64,000 nt of DNA. Origin: Mollicutes bacterium (GTDB lineage Bacteria > Bacillota_I > Bacilli_A > Izemoplasmatales > Izemoplasmataceae). The stretch is taken from positions 102,424 to 166,423 of the forward strand of contig PWHD01000049.1 in NCBI GenBank assembly GCA_003555335.1. Direction: 5' to 3'. Positions 55,842 to 63,873 of the stretch are shown piece by piece. Positions within the stretch are counted from its first letter, which is position 1, and each line of letters begins with the position of its first letter. The notes below the pieces were generated by a model. It had not been told where the DNA came from. It made no database searches and saw only the letters and a list, made by a program, of their open reading frames with translations. A program made the translations under genes and the position numbers.

Positions 55842-57605
55842 TCACATAAGCAGTGCGAGCCATCCGCCGACACGGGCGAGGAGACCGCCAAGGAAAATGG
55901 CGGTGAATGTGGTGAAGATGAGGATGCCGACGGCGGTGCGTACGTTGAACTCCTTGGCGATGGTCGCGATCATCGCGATACAAGGAACATAAAAGAGCGC
56001 GACAATCGCACCGGTGAAAAACTGAAGGGTGGTCAGTTCCATCTCAATGAGCGGCAGGACCGTGAGCTCGCGGCGGACGATGCCGATGATCAGCGGTGTG
56101 GCGGCTTCCTCGGGAAGACGCAGCCAGCCGGAGACCAACGGTGAGAGCCACTGACCGAGGACATTGAACGCGCCAAGCTCATAGAGCACAGCGGTAAATA
56201 AGATGGCGATGATCATCGGGACCGCACCATCCTTGATGTAATGACGGACACGCAAAAAGATTTTTTTGGCGAGCAAGGCGGGTTTCGGCACAAGCAGATG
56301 GGGCAGTTCCATGAGCGTGAAAGGCACCGCTTCTTTTTTCACCTTGTCCAAGACAAGACCCACGATGATAAGCGCGAAAATGGAGATGAAAAAGACCGAA
56401 AAGAGCGCCAGCAGCGAATGCGCGGACAAAAGGGCGATGAAGGCGCCGGTCTGTGAGACGCAAGGTACGGCGAAAGAGACCATCACAACCACAATCAGCC
56501 GCGCTTTACGCGAAGGCAGGGAACGTGTCGACATGATCGCCGGGATGCCGCAGCCATAGCCTAGCAAAAGCGGAATGATGCTCGAACCGGAAAGACCGAT
56601 TTTCTTGAGAAGACCGTCCAGCAACACCGCGAGGCGCGGCAGATAACCACTGTCTTCAAGCAGGCTCAATGCCGCATAGAACGTGATGACATAAGGCAGG
56701 ACAAGCGCGAACGGCCATTCGATTCCCTTGATCAAAAACCCGTAATCGCCGATCAGCATCTCGCTTAGAACAGGACTGATCTCCATCATGCCGACCGCAT
56801 TTTCGATGAAAGGAAACAGATAACCCCGCAAAAGCGGCATGAGGATGAACTGCCTGAGACCCATACCGACCCCGATCACAAAAGCGAACATGGTCGAAAG
56901 GACCACCAGAGCGATCAGAATACCCGGAAAAGGTTTGATCAGATAGCTGTGCTTATCGTCCGACCAGTCGGCGTCTTTTCTTTGTCTGACCGCCTTGGCG
57001 ACAATCCGTTCGACCTCCGCCCATCGTGCGTCTTCGTCTTCCTTGATGAGAAAATCCGTCTTCGGGTTCATCATGGTTTCTGTGACCTTGTAGCGGAGCA
57101 GATCGAGACTTTCGCTATAAAGGGCGACCGTCGGAATGACGGGCACGTTGAGCCTTGATTGGATGACCCTGTGATCGATGGTGAATCCACGGGAAGCACT
57201 GAGGTCATTGCGGTTTAGAGCGACAACGGTAGGAATGCCGTATTCGAGCACCTGCATGAGCAGATGCAGGCTCGACTCGAGATTGAGCGCATCGAGGACG
57301 AAGATGATGCCGTCCGGGCGGTCCTCAAGCATGTTGATGGCGACCTGTTCGGCCTCATCGACGCTTTTTTTGATGTCATAGACACCGGGGACGTCTTTCA
57401 GCATATAGGACTGTTCGGCGAATCTTACGGGACCCTCCGTGAAGTCGACCGTGGTTCCCGAATAGTTGGAAACCATGACGTCAAGTCCCGTCAAACGAGA
57501 AAAAATGGCGCTTTTCCCGACATTGGGTAAGCCCATTAGCAATAAGGTTTTCTCGGGGCCGCGCCCCTTTTTTTCATTGGTCTTCTTCGGTTTGCAGTGC
57601 TTCAT
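55842..57605 (-). CDS. feoB: Ferrous iron transport protein B
   Basis: A 587-aa FeoB, short against the usual 650-770. The N-terminal G domain has GLPNVGKSAIF, SNYSGTTVDFTEG, DVPGVYD and a G4 that reads NRND instead of NKxD. The membrane part keeps the two Gate regions (GYGCGIPAIMSTRSL with SFAVPCVSQTGAFIALL, and the later FYVPCIAMIATIAKEF). The start at 57605 has AAGG about 9 nt upstream and lies 10 nt after feoA; the longer open frame overlaps feoA and is not FeoB-like. Confidence 0.95.
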   Translation of the reverse strand: MKHCKPKKTNEKKGRGPEKTLLLMGLPNVGKSAIFSRLTGLDVMVSNYSGTTVDFTEGPVRFAEQSYMLKDVPGVYDIKKSVDEAEQVAINMLEDRPDGIIFVLDALNLESSLHLLMQVLEYGIPTVVALNRNDLSASRGFTIDHRVIQSRLNVPVIPTVALYSESLDLLRYKVTETMMNPKTDFLIKEDEDARWAEVERIVAKAVRQRKDADWSDDKHSYLIKPFPGILIALVVLSTMFAFVIGVGMGLRQFILMPLLRGYLFPFIENAVGMMEISPVLSEMLIGDYGFLIKGIEWPFALVLPYVITFYAALSLLEDSGYLPRLAVLLDGLLKKIGLSGSSIIPLLLGYGCGIPAIMSTRSLPSRKARLIVVVMVSFAVPCVSQTGAFIALLSAHSLLALFSVFFISIFALIIVGLVLDKVKKEAVPFTLMELPHLLVPKPALLAKKIFLRVRHYIKDGAVPMIIAILFTAVLYELGAFNVLGQWLSPLVSGWLRLPEEAATPLIIGIVRRELTVLPLIEMELTTLQFFTGAIVALFYVPCIAMIATIAKEFNVRTAVGILIFTTFTAIFLGGLLARVGGWLALLM

Positions 57606-57615
57606 GACAAAAACC

Positions 57616-57876
57616 TTACTTCCTGATTTCGATCTTTTCAGCGAGTTTGCGGTCGACCACGATGGAGCGCGAGCCGACAAGAAGAATGAGCGGACCGTTG
57701 GCAAAACTTTTGGAAAGCACACGGACGTGCTTGCCGATACGGACCCCCAGGGAGGCGAGCAGACGGTTTTCCGGCACATCATAGACCGTTCCCGAATCGC
57801 CTTTTGAAAGGCTGCTCAGAGACCGAACAGGAAAAGAACGTGTGTTGATGTCTTCGAGGATGGTCTTGTTCTGCAT
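57616..57876 (-). CDS. feoA: Ferrous iron transport protein A
   Basis: An 86-aa SH3-like FeoA-domain protein (LSSLSKGDSGTVYDV, LLASLGVRIGKHVRVLSK, VVDRKLAEKIEIR). It assists FeoB in Fe2+ uptake. It starts the feoAB operon; GGAGG lies 5 nt before the ATG, and the promoter and a palindromic operator-like site lie upstream. Confidence 0.93.
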   Translation of the reverse strand: MQNKTILEDINTRSFPVRSLSSLSKGDSGTVYDVPENRLLASLGVRIGKHVRVLSKSFANGPLILLVGSRSIVVDRKLAEKIEIRK

Positions 57877-57906
57877 GGTATCCCTCCGCGTGAATTGTTC
57901 ATGAAA

Positions 57907-57922
57907 ATGATGATATCATCAT
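57907..57922. promoter_or_regulatory. Palindromic operator candidate in feoA leader
   Basis: A perfect 16-base palindrome ATGATGATATCATCAT placed just downstream of the feoA -10 box, at about +1 to +16, the usual place for a metal-responsive repressor of the Fur or DtxR/MntR type. It does not match one known consensus exactly. Confidence 0.65.
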
Positions 57923-57930
57923 ACCTGTTC

Positions 57931-57960
57931 AGTATAACGCACCCGCAAAAGGTGTGTCAA
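57931..57960 (-). promoter_or_regulatory. Promoter of feoAB
   Basis: TTGACA, 18-nt spacer, TATACT on the minus strand, with the palindrome directly downstream. Confidence 0.8.
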
Positions 57961-58033
57961 CGTTGTCCGTAGTTTTTATAAACAACCATACAAACTGGTG
58001 ATGCAAGTGTTGCCGGCATCAACATCCCCCTTG

Positions 58034-58579
58034 TCAGTCACGAAGTCTGAAAAGGACGGACTTTTCGAACACGCCGAATTCCTGTGCGACTTCTTTTTCA
58101 ATCCTGATGGTCTCGGGCAGGGTGTCATACCGGCGTTCAAACCACGGTTTCGCAACCCGTGCGACGATGCGTGCATCCGGATTCTCTTCTTTGATACTCA
58201 GGATGATCGCATCAAGCGGCTGTGCCTGCATGGCGAGCAGATAGACGTCGACTTTGGTCCCAAGCGGGGTCTGGCCATCTTGAAGGCGGATGCTGACACT
58301 GGTTTCAAGCCCGAGCTTGCGGACGACCCGTTTCGCGTTTTTTACCGCTTTTTTGTCGTTATCGACCGCGATCACGGATGCACCGCTCAAGTGGACCAGC
58401 CAGATGGCCGTAAAAGGAATGGAGCCCGCGCCGACAAGACATACGGTATCGGTCGCTTTGATTTTCGCGAGGGCGACTTCGTTTCTCACAATCTTCTCAT
58501 AGGGTTTTTTATAAATCCGGATGCCAAGCCTGGAGTGACTGAGCACCTTCTCGAGTATCCTTATGAAACCTTTAAGCAT
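58034..58579 (-). CDS. Nicotianamine-synthase-like Rossmann (SAM-binding) protein, copy A
   Basis: A 181-aa protein: an N-terminal helical part, then LVGAGSIPFTAIWLVHLSGA, SVIAVDNDKKAVKNAKRVV and a compact Rossmann remainder. The G-x-G-x-x-P loop followed by a D-N/D-x-D after strand 2 resembles the C-terminal domain of nicotianamine synthases and CntL, which transfer the aminocarboxypropyl group of SAM; an ordinary methyltransferase is the alternative. It is much shorter than those enzymes (~270 aa). The start at 58579 has GAGGG upstream. Divergent from a related gene, and convergent in direction with feoAB, which lies just downstream. Confidence 0.7.
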   Translation of the reverse strand: MLKGFIRILEKVLSHSRLGIRIYKKPYEKIVRNEVALAKIKATDTVCLVGAGSIPFTAIWLVHLSGASVIAVDNDKKAVKNAKRVVRKLGLETSVSIRLQDGQTPLGTKVDVYLLAMQAQPLDAIILSIKEENPDARIVARVAKPWFERRYDTLPETIRIEKEVAQEFGVFEKSVLFRLRD

Positions 58580-58628
58580 GGCGTTCCCTCTCTTTTTTAA
58601 AGGATTAATTATAAAGGCCGGATAATAT

Positions 58629-58657
58629 TTGCGATTTATCAAAGGCTGATGTATAAT
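58629..58657 (+). promoter_or_regulatory. Promoter of copy B and pssA
   Basis: TTGCGA, 17-nt spacer, TATAAT on the plus strand in the divergent region between the two Rossmann genes. Confidence 0.7.
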
Positions 58658-58750
58658 CATAACCGGTTTTTCATTTTTTATAAGTTTTCTTTTTAATCAT
58701 ATTCTATGACATATCCCCCCGCATTGCAAGGGACAAAAGAAGGTGACATC

Positions 58751-59272
58751 ATGATTCGGACCCTGACAACACACTTTGAAAACCTCACCACAAAATCACC
58801 GCTTCTGCACAGGCTTTCGGTGCTTTATTACGGACGGCTCGTCAGAAAAGAAATCACGCTCGCCGACATCGGCAGCGAGGACCGCGTACTTTTCATCGGC
58901 GGCGGCGCCACACCGCTGAGCGCGCTTCTGATCGCACAGGCAACCGGGGCCGCCGTCACCGCCATCGACAACGATGCCGCCGTTATCGGCCGCGCGGGGA
59001 AGTATCTGAAGCGTTTCGGGAAAGCGCCGGTCCGTCTCGAACACGCCGAGGGCGCTGCGCTTGCGCTTGATGGCTATACGGTCATCATCGTCGCTAGACA
59101 GGTCGTGCCTTCTGCAGAGGTCCTGCGCCACATCCTGAACAAAAGCGCTCACGGGGTGAGAATCCTCTTCCGCTGCGACAAGGGACACCTGCTTGAGACA
59201 CATGCTTCCTGCACCCGTTGCACCCACCACTTTTCCCTCACGAAATCAATTCTGCTTTTCACCGCACAATAA
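58751..59272 (+). CDS. Nicotianamine-synthase-like Rossmann (SAM-binding) protein, copy B
   Basis: A 173-aa protein that is a diverged paralogue of copy A: LVRKEITLADIGSEDRV before the loop (IVRNEVALAKIKATDTV in A), then LFIGGGATPLSALLIAQATG and AVTAIDNDAAVIGRAGKYL. The C-terminal tail has three cysteines (FRCDKGH, CTRC) absent from A and could bind a metal. The start at 58751 follows AAGGTG; the frame is open upstream without a ribosome site. It lies 28 nt before the pssA-type gene. Confidence 0.7.
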   Translation: MIRTLTTHFENLTTKSPLLHRLSVLYYGRLVRKEITLADIGSEDRVLFIGGGATPLSALLIAQATGAAVTAIDNDAAVIGRAGKYLKRFGKAPVRLEHAEGAALALDGYTVIIVARQVVPSAEVLRHILNKSAHGVRILFRCDKGHLLETHASCTRCTHHFSLTKSILLFTAQ

Positions 59273-59300
59273 TAAGACCATGCGAAAGGACAACGATATC

Positions 59301-59834
59301 ATGGCCCAATACCGAAGTTCGAAACTTGTCAACTCCTTCACCGTTCTGGGCATCATCCTCGGCATCAGTGCCATCTACGCGATCGTGAGACATGAACAGT
59401 TCATCCTCGGCGCGGTATTCATCCTCACAAGCGCCATCATCGACCGCTATGACGGTCGCATCGCCAGGCACTTCCAACTCGAAAGTGACCTCGGAAAGCG
59501 ACTTGATTCCTATAATGACTTCATTTCTTTCGCCCTTGCGCCGATGGTGCTGCTGTTCGAGCTCGCCCTCTTTGAATCAAGCGTTCTCGAGCTGTTCGGC
59601 ATTCTCGTTTTCCTTCTTGCGGCCGTGTTCAGGCTCGCCCGGTTCCACCGGGAGCATACCGGCGATTTCGTCAGGGGTCTGCCGACGACCATCGCCGGTT
59701 TGACCACCACTTTCCTACTGATTATCTTCCATCAAGCCTCGCTCACCGGCTTTGGTGCCGATCTTCTTTTTTTCACGGTGCTTCTCTTGATGGGTCTGTT
59801 GATGTTTTCCAGACTGCGTGTCAAAAAAATATGA
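59301..59834 (+). CDS. pssA: CDP-alcohol phosphatidyltransferase, PssA type
   Basis: A 177-aa membrane enzyme with about five segments. The CDP-alcohol motif is complete: DRYDGRIARHFQ...G...LDSYNDFISFALAP gives DGxxAR, G and the two further Asp; the LDSxxDxxSFxxAP form is that of phosphatidylserine synthases. It joins CDP-diacylglycerol to serine. The start at 59301 is chosen for AAAGGA about 10 nt upstream; ATG at 59280 is possible. Operon with copy B. Confidence 0.87.
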   Translation: MAQYRSSKLVNSFTVLGIILGISAIYAIVRHEQFILGAVFILTSAIIDRYDGRIARHFQLESDLGKRLDSYNDFISFALAPMVLLFELALFESSVLELFGILVFLLAAVFRLARFHREHTGDFVRGLPTTIAGLTTTFLLIIFHQASLTGFGADLLFFTVLLLMGLLMFSRLRVKKI

Positions 59835-59865
59835 AAAAAACACTTTCGGTCGAAAGTGTTTTTTT
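59834..59865 (+). terminator. Bidirectional terminator after pssA
   Basis: AAAAAAACACTTTC/GAAAGTGTTTTTTT stem, shared with the opposing MrpD-like gene. Confidence 0.87.
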
Positions 59866-59874
59866 ATGCATGAA

Positions 59875-61494
59875 CTAATTCACCGACTGGAAGAGAAGAA
59901 AGTAGGCCACCATGACGACCGTGTAGGCGACAAAGAGATAATTGGCGTGCTCGAAGGAAAGTTTGAAGCCTCTGAGCGACCGCGTCAGGGCGAAATCCTT
60001 GACGATCACAAGTCTGTAGACAAGGAATGCCAGACCGATGGTCACAAAATAGTCAAGAAACGCCGACAGGCTGAGCGGTGAGAGATGTCCGAAATCCACC
60101 GGGAAAAACTGCGGATCCTCAACGAGGATGAAATAATTGCCGAGCACGAGCAGCATCATCGCCAGTGTCACAAGGACGATGTCCTGGCGGATGTGCGATA
60201 TCGGATAGGAAAGATGTTTCGGTCCGAGCAGGATGGGCGCGATCTTGAGAAACAGGACCGCCGTACCGATATTGGCGATGAAGACCACCCAGTAGCGGAA
60301 CGGATCGGCCTCATGACCGTAGAGGATGACGGACTTCGAGACATAGCCGTTCAAGAAGGGCATCCCGGTGATGGCGAGCATCGCGACCACCATGGTCAAT
60401 GAAACAAGCGGCATCGTCCGAAACATACCGCGGATCTCGTCCACGTTTTTCGTGAGGTAGACCCTGACGATCATACCCACAATCAAAAACAGCAGCATCT
60501 TGAAGATGGCGTGGTTGAGGATGTGGAGGACACCGCCATAAAATATCTGCGCATCGAGACTCGAAAGGCCCATCATGATGATGCCGACCTGTGATACCGT
60601 CGAATAGGCGAGCATCTGTTTGAGATCCTTCTGGCTGATCGCGAAGACGATACCGATATAGGCGGTCAAAGCGCCGATGGCGAAGAAAAAGGCGGTGTAG
60701 GGAATCTCGGCCCCTTCGAACATGAAGTTCATGCGGATGAAAAGGTAAAGGCCGCCCTTGACGATGAGGCCGCTCAACAGGGCGCTGACGCTCGATTGCG
60801 CGGCACCGTGCGCTTTGGGGAGCCACGTGAAAACGGGGAAGAGACCCGATTTGACACTGATGCCCGCCATCATCAGGATATAGGCGAAGACGAGAATGGT
60901 CGAATCCTTGTGAAGATGCGCCGTTTCGGTGACGAAGCGGATGTTGATCGAACCGAAGACATTATAGATGAGGACGATGCCGATCAAAAACAGGAGCACC
61001 CCGCTCGTGTTGAGCAAAAGATAATAGATGCCGGAACGCATCGCGTCCCCGGTTTTTTTGAAAGCGACCAGGATGGTCACGACGATGGTGGTCAGTTCGA
61101 CAAACACAAAGGCGTTGAACAGATCGTTCGTCTGAAGCAGTCCCAAAAAAACTCCTTGCAGAAACATCAGAAAAAACAAAAACGTCGCGTAATCCTTCTT
61201 GGCCGAGTAGGAATAAAGAAGCACCATCGTCCAGGAGAAAAGGGCGAGGGAGACGAAGATCATGCTGAGATGGTCGTTCACAAGGGAGATGCCGATTCGA
61301 GAATCCCAACCCCCCAAAACGATGAACGTCGCATCGAAATCACCGATGAAACGGGTATAATAGATCACCGCGAGGACGATCATCGCCGCTTGCGCGGGAA
61401 ACGCGAGCAGATTGACCTTGGGTGATTTGAACATATAGATCAGAATCGATGTCAATATGGGGATGAAGATGATGATGACGGGCAGAAAAACCAT
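59875..61494 (-). CDS. MrpD/NuoN-like proton-conducting membrane subunit
   Basis: A 539-aa protein with about fourteen membrane segments of the MrpD/NuoN antiporter-like family. Functionally important residues are seen: a Glu in FVFVELTTIV (TM5), Lys in SVKSGLFPVFTWLPKAHGAA (TM7-8) and His/Lys in ILNHAIFKMLLFL. Such proteins normally work in complexes (Mrp, complex I, membrane hydrogenase), but no partner subunit lies nearby. GGAGG precedes the ATG at 61494. Monocistronic here. Confidence 0.88.
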   Translation of the reverse strand: MVFLPVIIIFIPILTSILIYMFKSPKVNLLAFPAQAAMIVLAVIYYTRFIGDFDATFIVLGGWDSRIGISLVNDHLSMIFVSLALFSWTMVLLYSYSAKKDYATFLFFLMFLQGVFLGLLQTNDLFNAFVFVELTTIVVTILVAFKKTGDAMRSGIYYLLLNTSGVLLFLIGIVLIYNVFGSINIRFVTETAHLHKDSTILVFAYILMMAGISVKSGLFPVFTWLPKAHGAAQSSVSALLSGLIVKGGLYLFIRMNFMFEGAEIPYTAFFFAIGALTAYIGIVFAISQKDLKQMLAYSTVSQVGIIMMGLSSLDAQIFYGGVLHILNHAIFKMLLFLIVGMIVRVYLTKNVDEIRGMFRTMPLVSLTMVVAMLAITGMPFLNGYVSKSVILYGHEADPFRYWVVFIANIGTAVLFLKIAPILLGPKHLSYPISHIRQDIVLVTLAMMLLVLGNYFILVEDPQFFPVDFGHLSPLSLSAFLDYFVTIGLAFLVYRLVIVKDFALTRSLRGFKLSFEHANYLFVAYTVVMVAYFLLFQSVN

Positions 61495-61532
61495 ACTGTT
61501 TCCTCCATGCATCTTTTTCCGTGCTTATTCCT

Positions 61533-61561
61533 ATCATACTATAACCGTTACACCGAGACAA
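61533..61561 (-). promoter_or_regulatory. Promoter of the MrpD-like gene
   Basis: TTGTCT, 17-nt spacer, TATGAT on the minus strand, 39 nt before the start codon. Confidence 0.6.
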
Positions 61562-61584
61562 CAAAAAAACCGCACATCGGCCAA

Positions 61585-61625
61585 CAAAAAGGGACCGACC
61601 ACCGGGGGAAGGATGGCCGGTCCCT
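61585..61625 (-). terminator. Terminator of the GGDEF-EAL gene
   Basis: Minus strand AGGGACCG...CGGTCCCT stem with partial inner pairing and five Ts, about 17 nt after the stop. Confidence 0.82.
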
Positions 61626-61641
61626 GTACAGGGTGTGTTTC

Positions 61642-63873
61642 CTATTGGAACGCAGCGGGTCTGTGAAACAAGAACCCCTGCTGTAAGAAACAATCCAAAG
61701 TGGCGAGCATCTCTTTTTGCTGTTTGGTCTCGACGCCCTCGATGATGAGTTCCTTCTTGGAAAGACTGGTGATCTTTCGGACCATCTTGATGATCTCCTG
61801 GTTTTTCACCATGTGGATGTTGCGGGTGAAAAGCGCATCGATCTTGATGATGTCGAACTGCACGTTTTCAAGCACCGCGAGCGAGGAATAGTCTTTCCCG
61901 AAATCATCAAGCGCGATCTGATAGCCGAGTTTCTTGTAGTGGTCGATGCGTTCGACGCAATGATCGAAATTATTGACGAAGGTCCCTTCGCTGATTTCGA
62001 TGCAGACTTCGTCACTTGCGATGGCGTGCTTTTTGCGTTCCTTTTCAAGGAAACGGACGAAATTGACGTTCAGAACCGATTCCGGCGCGATATTCAGTGA
62101 TAGTCTGGTGTAGAGGTAGTAGGGGTCCTCTTTCAGGCGGCTGAAGCCGGCTAGAGCCTTTTGGACAAGATAGCGGTCCAACCGGTCGATCAGGTTTGAT
62201 TTCTGGGCGATGCCGATGAAGGTCTCGGGACCGATATCGCCGAGTTCCGCATCGGTCCAGCGGGCGAGGCCCTCAAGATATTCGATGCCTTTCGTGTTGA
62301 CATTCATCACGTGCTGAAAGTGTATCTCGATCGCCTCATCTTCGATGGCGGAGCGCAGTTTTGCGGCGATGATGACATTGTTCCTCAGATTTTCGCTCAT
62401 CTTCGCTTCGTAACGCTTGATTGATGACGCACTTTCTTTTTCGCATTCTTTCATGGCCAAACTCGATAGTGAGACGATACGTTTCAGATTGTCGGTGTCA
62501 TCGGGGTAGACCGCGTAGCCGATATTCTTTTTCACCTGGATGCTCACCTCGTCTGTCTGATGGGTGGCGTCCATGAACGCTTCGAGTCTGTCTTTCATCT
62601 TCCGTATGTTTTTATCCTTCGCACCCTCGTTGAAAGCGAGTGCCACGAACTCATCGCCGGAGAAGCGCGAGACGAGACAGTTCTTTTCGCAAAGGGCCGT
62701 GAGTTCTTTCGCAATCGTCTTGAGAAGAAGATCGCCGATGGTGTGGCCGTAATAATTGTTGACCTGTGAGAAAGCCTTCAGATCGATGAAGAACGCGACC
62801 GCCTTTTTGAGTGGTCCGGCCTCTTCCAATGCCTCATAAAGACCTTGTTGATTCAAAAGACCGGTGAGGTGGTCATGGTTTCGCTCGTGTTCAAGATGCT
62901 TGTCGATATTGATGAGATGCGTAATCTCATGGCCGATGGCCAGGATGCCGCTCACATTGTCCTTCGGATCCCTGATGAGCTCGTAATTCCAGATGATATG
63001 GCGTGCCTGATCCTTGCACATGATCATATTCTTATTCTGGCTGCTTCCCTCGGAGAGTACGCGTTCGAACCAGGAATGGTCCTTGTTTCCGAAGCGTTCG
63101 TTCATATCGAGGATGTTCTTGCCCTCGGCCTGATCCGCATCAAGGCCGTAAGCCTCAATGGCGGCCTTGGACGCATAGATGATGTTGCCGTGATGATCGA
63201 GTTTGAAAATCAGATCTTTCGACTTATCCATCACTTTCTCCCTTTCGATGATCAGTGAATGGTAAAGCGCGTCCTTTTCTTTCATTTTCTCTTTCATATA
63301 GGCGGTGTTCGTGATATCGAACGCAAGATAGCCGATGCCGGTCTCCAGAGTGTAATACCCTTTTCTGAACATGTGGATGTGGTTATCCATCTCTGGAAAC
63401 TTGAAACGGAACTGGACTTCTTTCATATGATTGTGGCCGTGCTTCAATTCCGAACTGTAGACAAGCGCTTCCGCAGTATCCTGGGGATGAACACAATGTC
63501 TGTATTCCTCCTCCGAAATCACATACACATACTGTCTTAGACCATAGCGTTCGACAAGACTCTCCGAGCACTCGATCAGCACCTTCTTGCTTTCGGGGAT
63601 GAAGATGACCTGCATATCGCTATAGGTCGAAAAGGCATTCATTCGTGGTTCGGACTGGGAATACTGGTTCAGTGAATCATAATCCGATTCACTGAGGAAA
63701 AACAACACCCCGCCAAACGCAAGGCCGTAGAAGATCAGCCAAAGATGCGCATCAAAATCATTGGTCATCTGGCCTTGATAGACCATGAAAAGGAAAAGAC
63801 CCAGAAAGACAATACCGATTCCGGCAATCTCACTGAGTGACCTTCGTTGAAAACGTACGATACTCTTCTTCAT
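61642..63873 (-). CDS. Membrane PAS-GGDEF-EAL cyclic-di-GMP protein
   Basis: A 743-aa protein with two N-terminal membrane segments (residues ~13-32 and ~43-60), two PAS-like domains (~80-195 and ~205-325), a GGDEF domain whose signature reads SGDEF near residue 405, and an EAL domain (~510-740). The EAL residues are largely kept: EGLARW in place of EALxR, LSLNIAPES, CIEISEG, ALDDFGKDYSSL, IKIDALF, IIEGVET and QQGFLFHRP. It may therefore be mainly a phosphodiesterase, with cyclase activity uncertain. GGAG lies 8 nt before the ATG. A TATAAT at 63986-63991 may be part of its promoter, with the -35 beyond the window. Confidence 0.92.
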   Translation of the reverse strand: MKKSIVRFQRRSLSEIAGIGIVFLGLFLFMVYQGQMTNDFDAHLWLIFYGLAFGGVLFFLSESDYDSLNQYSQSEPRMNAFSTYSDMQVIFIPESKKVLIECSESLVERYGLRQYVYVISEEEYRHCVHPQDTAEALVYSSELKHGHNHMKEVQFRFKFPEMDNHIHMFRKGYYTLETGIGYLAFDITNTAYMKEKMKEKDALYHSLIIEREKVMDKSKDLIFKLDHHGNIIYASKAAIEAYGLDADQAEGKNILDMNERFGNKDHSWFERVLSEGSSQNKNMIMCKDQARHIIWNYELIRDPKDNVSGILAIGHEITHLINIDKHLEHERNHDHLTGLLNQQGLYEALEEAGPLKKAVAFFIDLKAFSQVNNYYGHTIGDLLLKTIAKELTALCEKNCLVSRFSGDEFVALAFNEGAKDKNIRKMKDRLEAFMDATHQTDEVSIQVKKNIGYAVYPDDTDNLKRIVSLSSLAMKECEKESASSIKRYEAKMSENLRNNVIIAAKLRSAIEDEAIEIHFQHVMNVNTKGIEYLEGLARWTDAELGDIGPETFIGIAQKSNLIDRLDRYLVQKALAGFSRLKEDPYYLYTRLSLNIAPESVLNVNFVRFLEKERKKHAIASDEVCIEISEGTFVNNFDHCVERIDHYKKLGYQIALDDFGKDYSSLAVLENVQFDIIKIDALFTRNIHMVKNQEIIKMVRKITSLSKKELIIEGVETKQQKEMLATLDCFLQQGFLFHRPAAFQ

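Noticed and set aside
57606..57782. Extended FeoB N terminus overlapping feoA
   Set aside because: Shadow of feoA; the extension has no FeoB similarity and no ribosome site.
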